Below, piece after piece: positions 18,398 through 29,329 of a stretch of 64,000 nucleotides of DNA. The translations under genes and the position numbers were made by a program. The stretch's first letter is position 1. Each line of letters opens with the position of its first letter. The notes beneath the pieces were generated by a model. The model saw nothing but the letters and a program-made list of their open reading frames with translations. It ran no database searches and was not told where the DNA came from. The stretch covers positions 14,659,800-14,723,799 of the forward strand of contig NC_091131.1 in NCBI RefSeq assembly GCF_040183065.1. The letters are read 5' to 3'. The DNA comes from Periplaneta americana (taxonomy: Eukaryota; Arthropoda; Insecta; Blattodea; Blattidae).

Positions 18398-19330
18398 CCA
18401 ACAAACTACTTTTTATTAATCCTGTGGACCCTGCTAGTGGCATCATTAAGGGGCAGTAAAAATTTGCATGTATGCACTTGAAAGCTAGGATACATGGACG
18501 AAATGCACTGTTAAAAAAAGGACTTATTTTATTTTAAGTAATTTACTATTATTGATGGTTATTTCTTTTACACATAAATAAGAATCACACCACTAGTTGT
18601 TAAAGTTGCGTATCCCCACTGCTAATCACACTTCTGGTACATTTTTTGTTAAGCATCGTTGACAAAGTAATTCAGTATTCAACCAATCAGACACTACTGC
18701 GTGTTCAGTTCAAAGTGTGTCATGGCTCGCTGTATATCGTCATGTGGCTAGCCAGTGAGCCTAGAGAATTCAATCTTCCTACACTCCCGCAGAAGCGTAT
18801 TACCTAAATGCGAGAGAAGTTGCCTAGCAAGTACGGCATTCATTCTGAAGTACGCAGAGTCGGTGGATACCCACGGACTCTGGAAGTACGTACCGATACG
18901 TGCGGTAACTCCGGTAGTGACAGGAATGTGAACTGTTTGGAAACATGTACTGAGGTGAGTTTTTTTCTTACTGTCGGGATATGGCGAGAGGGTTAAGACG
19001 ATTACTTACGTATTTGTTGACATTAACTTCGACGGTCAACATGGACACGGAGCGTTTGATTTGTATTGTGGAATGTTGCGGTATGCAACAGATGATAACA
19101 AATACCCTGCGTACGCAAAACACAGTTCGAAAGAGGTTATGGTAGCACACGGACTTTACAGACCACCATCTGTCGCTACGATGTTCAAGTTATACCGTAC
19201 ACGTTCTCAAGTTCAGATTGAACGCCTTGATTAATACGCAACTTCTCGGACATAAAAGCTGAAACTCGCTTCAAATCGCTGACTCACAACAGTGACGTCA
19301 TGACACATTTTGAAATGAACACCCAGTATT
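18398..19330. other. No gene recognised
   Basis: Mostly single-copy-looking sequence. A segment around 18800-18960 has higher GC and ends at a good donor-like gaggtgagt (18953-18961), and a 62-codon plus-strand frame starts at 18808. This could be a first exon, but no protein family is recognisable. Confidence 0.3.
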
Positions 19331-20824
19331 GCCCGTGTGCACCATTCTCGATTAAAATTTGACCATGGTTAAGTCGGCACTTGACCATCTTCAACGCCAA
19401 TTTGCGGAGTATCAATCTCGATCAAAGTTAAACAAGCGAGTTGATGATGATCAAATTTGATCACTGGTGTGGGACCGATTATCTTGAATTGAACATGGTC
19501 AAGTCAAGAAAACCAAAATGGCGGCATGATTTGACGTACTTGATGGAATTGAAGATGAAATTATGTATCTTGAACACGCAAATCACTGCGGAAATAAAAG
19601 AATTGGTGTTACTATAGAAAGAGTAAGTTTGTAGATGAATAATAAAAAATTTTTTTTTCTCAAAATAGACTAATGTTTTATATATGTTTCTGCTTTGGAA
19701 GATCAGGACTTTACTTGAGGACAAAATATTATTTAGGCCTAACTGTCCAATTTTGTTAATATAATAATAAATTAGTTATTCTATGCCAGTAATAATATAG
19801 TAAAACTAAATGACCATTTTGTAGAATGCGAGATTATCACTTATTAGCTATAGATTTGCCATTTGAAACTATTAGGGCCTACATGACGTTTTGGACAATT
19901 AGGCTATTTACGCTTGAATTAAGAGAAATTACACGGATACCTTCCTTTCCCTCTTACTCCAAAATTCCAACCTTGTGAACACAAAATAAATGGATAAATT
20001 TCAGAACAAGGATACTTTCCTTTCCCTCTTACTCCAAAATTCCAACCTTGTGCACACAAAATAAATTGGCACTAAAAACTTCCTTTTCGTATGCATGATG
20101 ATGCGTATTCGGCATACACAGACGAATTGCTTCTTTTTTTTTTTTTTTTAAAATAATTGTTAATGAGGTATCCGTATACTGAAATTTTCCCAAATAAATT
20201 ATTGGCACTGAAATGTGTCTTTTCGTGATGAGCATTCGACACATACAAATCTGTTCTTTTTAGTAACCTATTTCAAGATAATGATCAGTGAGGTATCCGA
20301 ATACAGAAATTTTCCCAATTGTTATCAATAATATGAAATAACCGCTGTATAAATTACGTTACAAATTATGTGGAATTATGTAAACACGCATAACTCATGT
20401 TGAATTGTGAGGTTAAATCCAACCAGGTAGAGAACTTCCGTTCTCTATAATATGGATGCAGAATTGCTGAAGAGTTCTAAAAGAATTCCCACTTCGAACT
20501 GTGAGAAGTTCGGTGTGCTCTTTTCTTTTTTTCTTCCATGATTATTGAAACTTGTCATTTGAAAACTGCGAGGATGTTTGAAACAGTCCGACAAACAAAA
20601 ATGAAGTGATAATTGACAGAGTGCGTTCGTTCGCTGTTTTATACGTGGTAACCTAGCGCTCAGATGATTCTTCTCAAGCGAGCGTACCGTCAGCTGACAG
20701 TACTGAGTTGATCGAGGGAAAATCTCGGTGCACCGCATCTCTAACTTGATCATTGTCAAGAATTAACCATGTTTCCGTGATTGCTGATAAACGGGCTAGA
20801 TGATCGAGAATGGTGCATACGGCC
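19331..20824. mobile_element. TIR DNA element with internal duplications
   Basis: Ends are inverted: GCCCGTGTGCACCATTCTCG at the left and GGCCGTATGCACCATTCTCG at the right. A 3-bp direct repeat (att) flanks both ends, weak but consistent with a Harbinger-type 3-bp TSD. Inside is a tandem duplication of about 71 bp (19936-20065; ggatactttcctttccctct in both) and a second diverged one (about 20080-20320). No transposase seen. Confidence 0.7.
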
Positions 20825-20825
20825 A

Positions 20826-22110
20826 TTTGTATTACAAAAGGATCTAAAAATACATTTAAAATTGCAAGCTTCATCCAGATCTCAGATGTTCTTCAAACTG
20901 TCAGATAATGTCCTCTGTAATTTCTATAAAATAAACAAAGAAGAATACCAATCTATATCACAGACACACTCATTGCTGAAACTCCAGTTGTGAACGAAAT
21001 TCCTCCATGGAAATGAGTGATTCCAGAACATAGCATACAAATTCCAGGAAATCATTCCAAAAATGATCCTCCATACATTCTTGAGTTAGATGCCATGGAA
21101 CTACTCTGCAGCACATATAAGGATCACCTTCAAATTTATACAGATGGATCTCTAAATCCTAATAATGGGACATTATATTTCAAAATATCAAGAAAGTTAT
21201 TTCATACCATGTTCATCCTCCTCCAGTCTTGACACTGAATTGCTAGCTATTGATGCTGCTCTTCAGTGTGTTACTCAAATTTCTGAAAAATCTATTTGCA
21301 TACTTACTAACTCCAAGGGGGCTGTATTTAATATAATTATGTACCAAACCTATACACACATACAATTATTCCAATTAAGAAACAACTAAGTAAAAAAAAA
21401 AAAAAAAAAAAAACTTCAAAAGGAAATAACATTTCAATGATACCTAGTCATTGTGGTATACCTGGAAACGAGAAAGTCGATAATATTGCAAAACAGGCAA
21501 CATATTTGCAACCAAGACCTGTTCAAGTGATATCTCTATCCATTGCTTTCACTTCAGTAAAGTCTCATTTTATAAACCTATAGATCAACAATTGGCTCTC
21601 TTCTGATAAAGAAAAAATTTTGCAATCTGTACAAAGAAACCAAATGACCTGGAAATGTACAAAAACTTGCCCAGACATGTTCACACATTTTTAACAAGAG
21701 CCAGAACAGGTCACATTGTCACTCAATTGTACCTACACCGGTTTCACATTTCTGATAATCCTATTTGTCTGCGGTGTAATAATCATGATGAAGATCTGGA
21801 ACACATTCTTCTATACTGTCCAACCATAAACCACAAAAGAAGTAAATTAAAATCATGATGATGAAGATCTGGAACACATTCTTCTATACTGTCCAACCAT
21901 AAACCACAAAAGAAGTAAATTAAAATCATCAGTACCAGTTGCAGAAGACACAGCCCTGCAGTATATATTGACTACACCCCACCTCTGGCTACTAGCAACA
22001 GGCATCTATAAAGAACACCGATCAAAATACCCCTCATTTCTGGTGAAAAACAACAACTGAATAGACTACAGTGGACTATAGTGGACTTTATGTTATCAGC
22101 AAACAGCTGG
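20826..22110 (+). pseudogene. Non-LTR retrotransposon fragment with RNase H domain
   Basis: Plus-strand pieces in several frames: LQIYTDGSLNPNNG (RNase H first Asp), DTELLAIDAALQCV (Glu), SICILTNSKGA (DSKGA-type motif with Asn in place of Asp), SMIPSHCGIPGNEKVDNIAK, then RARTGHIVTQLYLHRFHISD and ICLRCNNHDEDLEHILLYCP, the terminal Cys/His knuckle. This order (RNase H then CCHC) is that of I/Jockey-type elements. Frames are broken and an A-run interrupts it near 21391-21414. Confidence 0.85.
21785..21930. repeat. 73-bp tandem duplication in the non-LTR zinc knuckle
   Basis: The block starting atgatgaagatctggaac and ending agtaaattaaaatc occurs twice in a row at 73-bp spacing and is almost identical, so the duplication is recent. 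Confidence 0.92.
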
Positions 22111-22232
22111 ATACATTAAGAAAGTTGATTGATACTGTCAAAGTTTCTCTGACTTGTCGTCATAATAAAATGAATTAATGTTCCTATTTGCTACATTGGC
22201 TATCAGCATAGAAAACAGAAAATTACACTATT

Positions 22233-22428
22233 TTTTTTTTTATTTTAGTAGGTTATTTTACGATGCTTTATCAACATCTCAGGTTATTTAGCGTCTGAAT
22301 GAGATAAAGGTGATAATGCCGGTGAAATGAGTCTGGGGTCTAACACCGAAAGTTACCAAGCATTTGCTCATTTTGGGTTGAGGGAAAACCCCGGAAAAAA
22401 CTTCAACCAGGTAACTTGCCCCGACTGG
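22233..22428 (-). mobile_element. tRNA-derived SINE (family A), minus strand
   Basis: The minus strand reads CCAGTCGGGGCAAGTTACC, GTTTTTTCCGGGGTTTTCCC and ends ...AAATAACC.. followed by an A-rich tail. A 12-bp TSD aattacactatt lies at 22221-22232 and 22429-22440. It lacks the tRNA head, so it is 5'-truncated. Shares its body with the SINEs at 49402 and 60113. Confidence 0.85.
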
Positions 22429-22440
22429 AATTACACTATT

Positions 22441-22725
22441 GTGACTGTATTATCGTTGACAGGCAGTGAAATTCGAGTTTAGCGAGTGCAGAGAAGTCCA
22501 TAAACACTTCCTGTGACTTCACGCTGATCATATTGCAGCATTCTCTGACAACTGTCAAAATATTACGTGCTAAGTAGATAAGACAGCTTCTTGTTTTGAT
22601 TATCTGCTCGTTTAATCCCAGTTTTCATTCTGCATAAGTTCCAATATTACATATTTGCACAGTTAGCATTTATGGAGTGCTTCGTTGATTGTCGTGGAAT
22701 TGTCCACAAACATTCACCAACAACA
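22441..22725. other. No gene recognised
   Basis: Spacer between a SINE and a hAT element; nothing recognisable. Confidence 0.4.
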
Positions 22726-22872
22726 GTGCACGGCAGTGGCGGCTGATTGACTGAGGCAAGTGAGGCCGGGCCTCAGTCACTTGGCTTAACTGAAATCAAA
22801 TTTTGTTTTTATGTAATATATTAGTTATTTGAATGAAGCATATATCGCTGTAGAAGCATTTGAAAACGTTGT

Positions 22873-23155
22873 GATGTAGATAGACCTGTTTTGCAGTAAA
22901 ATTTGTTCCTGAGGCCAGGATCGCTCGTGCCGGGTCTGACTTGTGATGTATATAGATCTGTTTTGCAGTAAAATTTGTTCCTGAGGCCAGGATCGCTCGT
23001 GCTGGGTCTGGCTTGTGATGTCTATAGATCTGTTTTGCAGTAAAATTTGTTCATGAGGCCAGGATCGCTCGTGCTGGGTCTGGCTTGTGATGTATACAGA
23101 CCTGTTTTGCAGTAAAATTTATTCCTGAGGCCAGGATCGTTTGTGCCGGGTCTGA
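22873..23155. repeat. 72-bp tandem array, about four copies
   Basis: The unit starts gatgta.atagacctgttttg and holds gaggccaggatcgctcgtgc; starts at 22873, 22945, 23017 and 23089. The units are contiguous with no spacers. The period is a multiple of three, so one minus-strand frame stays open through the array. Confidence 0.93.
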
Positions 23156-23639
23156 TTCTGGATTTTCGTTTGTCTTCGCGGGCTTTTGAGGTTGAGCTTA
23201 AAACGTTGCAACTGAGGCACAATTCGTCCGGCCTGGTCAGGTTTCACTCCTCCCATGGGCCGGCCTCAAGGGTAGAGTGGGGTGGGAATAGGGTGACTTG
23301 TCTTCCTAAATAGGCCATAAATAACAAACGTTCCAGCTCTTTGGCAGGCAGAGACCCACACTATTCTCTCCTCTTATGTCTTAGTTTATGACTTAAGTGA
23401 GGGTGTTGTACTATTGTACTTTGTGTAGTGGATCTGGATCAATGTTATGTATTTCGGGAAAATATGAACAGAAACAAATGCCAGAAATAATGCTAATTCA
23501 TTGTTAGAGTGTCCTTTTTCGAGAAGAAATAATACATGCAATATTGAAAGAAAGGAAGTTTTAAATAGAGAGAGAGAGCCGATCGAGATACCTACTGTAC
23601 GACATTGCTGACAATTTTTCTGACAGATCTTAAAACGCT

Positions 23640-23850
23640 AGTTTCTATTGCATCCTGGTATGAGCAACATAGATGGTTAAGTGGTAATGTGGTGCAAAAT
23701 AAACTTCTCTGTTGGCCTTGTTTGTTGCTGTCAAAGGAAAAAAATAAAAAGAAAAGAAAGAAAGGGAAATTTCAACACACAGTATGGGTTGCTTCATCAC
23801 ACTGAAACAATCACTGAAACTCACAGCATAACAGCTTATTTGGTGAGTGA
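23640..23850 (+). pseudogene. hAT/TTF-type zinc finger remnant
   Basis: A plus-strand frame reads ASWYEQHRWLSGNVVQNKLL, CWPCLLLSKEKN and, after an A-rich stretch and a frame change, TETHSITAYL. WYE...W......KLFC.PCLLF is the N-terminal TTF/ZMYM-like zinc-finger signature of a hAT transposase group. The rest of the protein is missing. Confidence 0.7.
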
Positions 23851-24171
23851 AATTATTATTTTTCATTACTAGTAATAATAATAGACTAATAATAATAATA
23901 ATACAGTAATAATGATATTAATAATATAATAACAATCATAATTAATATCATAAATACGCGTGAACATTTTCTATCGGAGGCACTTAAACTAGTTGCATCT
24001 GGCCTCACTGAGGATTTCGATCACCGGCCGCTACTGGTGCACGGTCTGCATGTTACCAGAATGGAATTTCGAGAGGAGGCACTATGGCTCAGCACTGCGA
24101 CCTTTTACGATCTATTGCGCTAATCCTCAAGCTAGGTGCATTCCCAAACCGAGACTGGCTGACTACATTAA

Positions 24172-25521
24172 AGGTACGATCACACGTCGCTACTTTTGCA
24201 GCGCTGCAGTACAAAAAACTGCGCAACTCTTGTACTGCGACGTGTGAACAACGGTGCAACCCGAAAAGTAGCGGGCTGCTGAACCTGCTGCCCGCTACTT
24301 TTCCATGCTGCGCGCAGGTTAAAAGTAGCGACGTGTGAACAGGGTTCTCAGGGTTGCAGCCGCAGCACTTTTGATATCGGTTTTGTTGAAACTTTTGCTG
24401 CGGTTGCAACCAGTGTTACCACCCAAATGTGCCAATGATACTTTTATTGCTTGGATATATTTCAATGTTAAATGTGATGAAAATAAATTATTTGTAACAG
24501 TCATTAAATACACAACACAGTCTGAGCATAATTGGTGACGATATAATTCATTTTTTAAATTTTCCATAGCGTAGTTCCAAACAGGAGGGTTGCCAACATT
24601 GATTACGTGAATATACTGTTGGTTATATTTAAGTATATAGGCGTTTTTAAAAGCTTTATAGTAAAAATGTCAATTTCTGAATACTAGTTAGGACAGAAAA
24701 GCAAATAATAGATAGGGAAGCTTTCGCATGAGTTTCTTAATAATGCGAACATAACCACAATATGCCAAAGAAAGATGCTGAGAAAGATACTAGGCTTATC
24801 ACTGAGGGACAGAGTTCCAAATGAAGTGCTACAAAAGACGGCAGCAATTAAAGATCCAGCACTGCAAGCCACCAACACCAAATGGAAGTGGGGAGGCCAT
24901 GTTGCACGACTTAGAGACTGAAGATGGACGCAGAAAGTCACTCTATGGGATCCCTGCATTGGCAAGAGATCACCCGGAAGACCACGACGAAGATGGGCCG
25001 ACCTCTTCAGTGAACGAGTAGGAAGCCATTGGTCAAGCAGAGCAAGACATAGGGAAGACTGGAAAAACATAAGAAGACAAGTGAACAGCGACTAAAACCA
25101 GTGCGACAGAAACAAGCAAACAATACCAAAGTGTGCAGAATGTGAACCAAGTGAACAATTCCACTCTTACGCGGAGTAGCTCACTGCGTGAGACAAATAG
25201 AGCTCTCCCTCTATAGAAGGAGGCCTTTGCCCTTAACGGGACATTTTTAGGCTAATTATTTCATTTCATCAACCACAAAATGTATATTGAGAAGTCAACA
25301 CGGAGATGGAAACCTGCAGCATGACTGCGGCTGCAAAAGTAACGCCTTGCGTGTGAACAGACTCGCAACCTCCAGTTGCAACTTTTGCAGCACTCGGGTT
25401 GCGCAGCACGAAAAGTAGCGTGCAGCGTGCTACTTTTGGCTTACGTGTGAATATGACACGCAACTTTTGCAGCTGCAGTACAAAAGTAGCGCTGCAAAAG
25501 TAGCGATGTGTGACCGTACCT
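24172..25521. mobile_element. TIR element with TAA target duplication (Harbinger-like)
   Basis: Inverted ends AGGTACGATCACACGTCGCT and AGGTACGGTCACACATCGCT, flanked by TAA on both sides (24169-24171 and 25522-25524). Repeated gctacttttgcagc blocks fill both subterminal regions. A 3-bp TWA-type duplication suggests PIF/Harbinger. No transposase; a foreign RTE fragment occupies part of the interior. Confidence 0.8.
24715..25255 (+). pseudogene. RTE-like C-terminal fragment nested in the TIR element
   Basis: The plus strand in shifting frames gives RKMLRKILGLSLRDRVPNEV, KWKWGGHVARL, GKRSPGRPRRRWADLFSERV and a DWKNIRRQV end. These are the post-RT block order of RTE-like elements, in a third family distinct from the (TAAG)n and 5365-5952 families. 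Stops and frame changes show it is dead. Confidence 0.8.
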
Positions 25522-25554
25522 TAAGATTTGCTGTGTACTCGGGTTACGGGTAAA

Positions 25555-25815
25555 CCATCCCTCACGTCCCTAGGCCATTCCCCTCTGTGTATCACCAGCT
25601 GGTATTTAGGAATGCTATGGAATGATGACTAAATGGAGAAATATTGATGCAATGATGGAGATGCCTAACATGAGGAAAGTGAAGAACCCCGGAAAAAAAA
25701 CCCATTGTGACCTTGTCCGCCACCAATGTAACTATGGATTTTTGAGTGAAAATCCCATGCCTGACTGGGACTCAAACCTGGACCACCTCCGTGGCCACTC
25801 AGCCACCACAGGGGA
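25555..25815 (-). mobile_element. tRNA-related SINE fragment, minus strand
   Basis: The minus strand contains a B-box-like GGTTTGAGTCCC, then CAGGCATGGGATTTTCACTC and a GGGTTTTTTTTCCGGGGTTC block like the other family A bodies. Ends not fixed. Confidence 0.6.
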
Positions 25816-25991
25816 CATGTTGTCATATTTACAATAATTTTTTTTTTTTTTAATGTTTAATATTGGTCGACCAGCAAACTTGCTATACAGACCACTGTTA
25901 AATTATGGAATATCACATGCAGAATATCATGCTGAGGTTGGCTCTAAAGGCTCCTCTAATTAATTTAAATAATTAATTGAACATTTATTAT

Positions 25992-26340
25992 AATGTACCA
26001 AAGTACATATGATATTTCCATGCAGATATTCTGCGTCATCATACGATGAAAGAGTAATGGAACGGAGAAAAATTCTCTCTGGCGCCGGGATTTGAACCCG
26101 GGTTTTCAGCTCTATGTGCTGACGCTTTATCCACTAAGCCACACCGGATTCCACCCCGGCGTCGGAAGAATCGTCTCAGTTTTAAGTTCCAACTCTTGGG
26201 TTCCCTCTAGTGGCCGCCCTCTGCACTACGTCATAGATATCTATGAACCTAGGACCGAAGTCCACACATGTGCTGAGGTGCACTCGTATGATGACGCAGA
26301 ATATCTGCATGGAAATATCATATGTACTTCGGTACATTAT
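25992..26340 (-). mobile_element. tRNA-like interspersed repeat, left member of inverted pair
   Basis: Outer blocks 25992-26047 and 26285-26340 are near-perfect inverted repeats of about 56 bp (they share gcagatattctgcgtcatca in opposite orientation). Between them, 26078-26148 on the minus strand folds as a tRNA cloverleaf with B-box GGTTCAAATCC. The same body follows the tRNA part as in the copies at 26352 and 52794 (tcatagatatctatgaac, ggcggccactagaggg). Confidence 0.8.
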
Positions 26341-26351
26341 AAATATATATA

Positions 26352-26670
26352 TGATATGCGTAAATCACTTCGTGATTTAAGACGGCGCTTATTCCATCGG
26401 ATCCCGGCCAACTAGTCACTCATTACGAGTGCACCTCAGCACATGTGTGGACTTCGGTCCTAGGTTCATAGATATCTATGACATAGTGCAGAGGGCGGCC
26501 ACTAGAGGGAACCCAAGAGTTGGAACTTGAAACTGAGACGATTCTTCCGATGCCGGGGTGGAATCCGGTGTGGCTTAGTGGATAAAGCGTCAGCACGTAG
26601 AGCTGAAAACCCTGGTTCAAATCCCGGTTCCGGAGAGAATTTTTCTCTGTTCCATTACTCTTTCATCGTA
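26352..26670 (+). mobile_element. tRNA-like interspersed repeat, right member of inverted pair
   Basis: Plus-strand copy of the same repeat with the fuller 5' part (atgcgtaaatcacttcgtga). The tRNA-like part is at 26564-26634: acceptor arm TCCGGTG, D arm GCTTAGTGGATAAAGC, anticodon arm TCAGCACGTAGAGCTGA, T loop TTCAAAT. It is followed by gaatttttctctgttccatt, a T-run that could stop Pol III. Confidence 0.8.
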
Positions 26671-26727
26671 ATTGAACATTGTTGTGAATTATGTGAACAA
26701 AAATATGATGATTTTCTATGTTAAATT

Positions 26728-27380
26728 ATGAAGAGTCGTCAGTATCACTAAGAAGGATGTCTTGAGGGAGTTTCCTTTTAAGTCTAGATGGCTGACAAGA
26801 TCTTGCTCCAATGTTATATGTTACAGCTCCAGGAACACCAGGAAGTTTGTTGAAGAAAGATTTTGACATTGAATGGATGTACTGTTCTAGTAGAAGAATT
26901 CCCAATCCTTGGTGCAGTTGTTGATTTCTTACAAACCAGGGGGCATTTGTTGCAGTACGCAGGAACTTGTTCTGGAGAACTTGTAGGCGATGCATGTGAG
27001 TCTTATTTGCTGTCCCCCACACTGGCGCTGCATAAGTTAAAAGAGGTCGTACAAGCGAGGTGTAGCATAGCATTGAACAGTCCAATCAAATTTGTGAACG
27101 TCTATTAACCAAAGAGTATAATTTTCGAATTCTAGAAGAGGTTAGTGTAACAATGCGAGTTATATGGGCATTCCATGTAAGTTTCGTGTCTAATAATATT
27201 CCCAAATATTTGACAGCTTCTTGACTAGAGAGCCATGTAACTTGTTCATTTAGAAGAACCAAAGGAGGTGGATTATGAATAGGCCTTAAAGAGAAGATTT
27301 TTAACTTCTGTCTTGGTAATGTTGAGTAGTAATCTCCAGTCAGAGAACCATTTAGACAGCTCCTGTAAGGATGTCTGAAG
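26728..27380 (-). pseudogene. Jockey-like non-LTR retrotransposon C-terminal fragment
   Basis: The minus strand reads LSKWFSDWRLLLNITKTEV, VKYLGILLDTKLTWNAHI, RIRKLYSLVN, LVRPLLTYAAPVWGTANKTH, LQNKFLRTATNAPWFVRNQQ and ends PQDILLSDTDDSS. These are the palm/thumb and post-RT blocks of Jockey-clade ORF2. A frame change and stop near 27090 break it; the 5' end is truncated near 27380. Confidence 0.88.
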
Positions 27381-27716
27381 AGATATTACAATAAATAAAA
27401 TATAACTACTGTAATGTCTTGCAGTGCCTTGTGTTTCTTTTATATTCCATTTTTTTGGATTTTCCATATTCTTAGTTTTGATTTAATCGCCAGATTGCTA
27501 GGAAAAAAAAGAGATGTGCTTTTATATGTGCTTAAAGCTGAAATGTGCATATATATGCACTATAAAATCTTGACTTTTGGTTACAAATAACTTAAAATGC
27601 ATTTATACAGAGTGAACAAAAAGTCTCTATACCCCTGTTATCAATATAGGTTTACAATGATTTGACTTGGCTGTTACGGATCCGAAACATCCACTTGTAT
27701 CCTCCATGGTCTTTAC

Positions 27717-27949
27717 AGAGACAGATACATCTCCAGATCCATTGGCTTATTTTCCTTGGCCTTTATGGCATCAAAGTGAGCTATCAGATTTGGATTTTAA
27801 ACAGCAGCAGAAACAGTACAACGTGGTCTGTTGTGACGAGAATCTAAGCCTCCGAATACTTGTAAGGCATGTTACAAACACTTCCAAGTCTGAGTATTTC
27901 TGTCTTGAAAACCGTACAAATGTTACACATATTGCTGGAGAGAGTAAGG
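27717..27949 (+). CDS. Unassigned exon-like segment
   Basis: Open from an acceptor-like tggtctttacag (ending 27716) to the donor-like aag/gtaatt at 27950. Encodes TETDTSPDPLAYFPWPLWHQ, SELSDLDFKQQQKQYNVVCC, DENLSLRILVRHVTNTSKSE and YFCLENRTNVTHIAGESK. Composition is protein-like, with three Cys and two N-glycosylation sequons (NTS, NRT/NVT region), and unlike the transposon pieces around it. No neighbouring exon was found and I do not recognise the family. It may be an exon of an unseen host gene with long introns, or a captured fragment. Confidence 0.4.
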
Positions 27950-28060
27950 TAATTTTTTTTTCTGTATTTATAGATTGTTTATTTATTTATTCATTCCATT
28001 AATTTTTTCCTTCATAACTTCACTCATTTCTTCCTTTCTTTCTTTACTTATTTACTAGTA

Positions 28061-29294
28061 TCTATATATATAATTTGAACTGGTAATGGAAATTACGGGA
28101 AAACGGCTGAATGGATTTTAATGAGTGACCCCTCATTTTCATGCCTGGCATCCAAAGTTTTTCGGAAAAGTAGTAGTTTTCAGTGAAATGTCAATTTTCC
28201 TACATAATTTTCCTATTTTTCAAAATCCATCTGTTGTCAGTTTTGAGAACTAATTTTATTCAATCACGGCGGACTTGGTTGAATTTCAGAACAAAACACA
28301 CACTACAATAAACAATAGGCTATTACAGGATTGCCGACATATTTAGAGCTCAATTCAATTTGTTATTAAAAACTGATTCTGCAGTGTATAATTTTCTGAG
28401 TACAGCTGTGTATTGGATATTCAAATCTACGAAACTTGAGGTGGTTTTGATGACATTATTACCATTAGAAATTAAATATTATTATAGTTAATATCATGAT
28501 ACATCTATTTTTTCATTAATTGTACATAATATTGATGCTATATTGATGACACGAAAGTGAAACGTTTTGTGGTTATGTAAGTAAATGTAGAGAATATCTT
28601 AATTTAGATCTTCATTTCTATAATTTACTGAGTTGCTGCTATATATAACTACAAAACGTAAGTAAGATAATAATATTGTTATTAAAAATCAAATATTTTT
28701 ATACTTATTAACCCAGTGGGGTTGGGTCTTTTTCATATACTTAATGGCGGTGTAGTGTAGATATTGATATGTGTCATTGTCTTCAGCATTGGCTGGAGAG
28801 AGCGCAGAAATTGCAGTTCCTAAGGAAAGTTCAAAAGATATTGTATTACTTACTGATAAAATAAGAGGCCTAGAAAATTTTGTACTTTCCAGATCATTTC
28901 AGCAGGATCTCTTAGTAGGATAAAATGATTTTACGCTCTACATTTCAAGTTCTACATGCAGCAAAATGCTATTGTTCGAAAACTTAGCAAACCTGACATT
29001 TTTTTTTTTTTTTAACTTTTGCCTACAATCCACAATGACCTGAAATAGCTACTGCTATCGTCCTGACATTGATACTTGCGTTTTGGCGTTGAAACTCAAA
29101 AACTGAAGTTGTATAGGTTCAAGAAAAAGTATTTGGCCTAAAAGAATCCATTCAGAGGGGGTATGTTTCATTATTATGGAAGCAAATAACTATCAAAAAG
29201 ACAAGTATTCTTCATTGAAAATAAATCTGAAAAATTTTTATTTGAACGTCTAACGAACTTAGTTTGCAGCAGCATTTGCTGCACAAGCCACTAG
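28061..29294 (+). mobile_element. Non-autonomous Helitron
   Basis: Starts TCTATATATATAATTTGAAC directly after an A (28060) and ends CTAG before a T (29295), the A/T target usual for Helitrons. Eight bases before the CTAG is a perfect hairpin: GCAGCA (29266-29271), loop GCATT, TGCTGC (29277-29282). No TIR or TSD. Length 1234 bp with no Rep/helicase coding sequence. Confidence 0.88.
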
Positions 29295-29329
29295 TTTTTA
29301 TATATATTTATTTATTTATTTATCCAATG

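Larger units (their letters stand above)
22734..24036 (+). mobile_element. hAT element with 72-bp tandem array and transposase relic
   Basis: TIRs CAGTGGCGGCTGAT (left) and CAGTAGCGGCCGGTGAT (right, inverted). The 8-bp TSD gtgcacgg lies at 22726-22733 and 24037-24044. The left third holds a tandem array. Plus-strand relics of a transposase N-terminal zinc finger are at 23640-23850. Length 1303 bp; non-autonomous. Confidence 0.92.

Noticed and set aside
22873-23155. Regularly spaced repeats that could suggest CRISPR
   Set aside because: Units are contiguous 72-bp copies with no unique spacers, inside a hAT element in a eukaryotic genome.
26078-26634. Two apparent tRNA-Tyr genes
   Set aside because: They sit inside amplified repeats, differ in the anticodon loop, have C at position 33 and show other mobile-repeat features.
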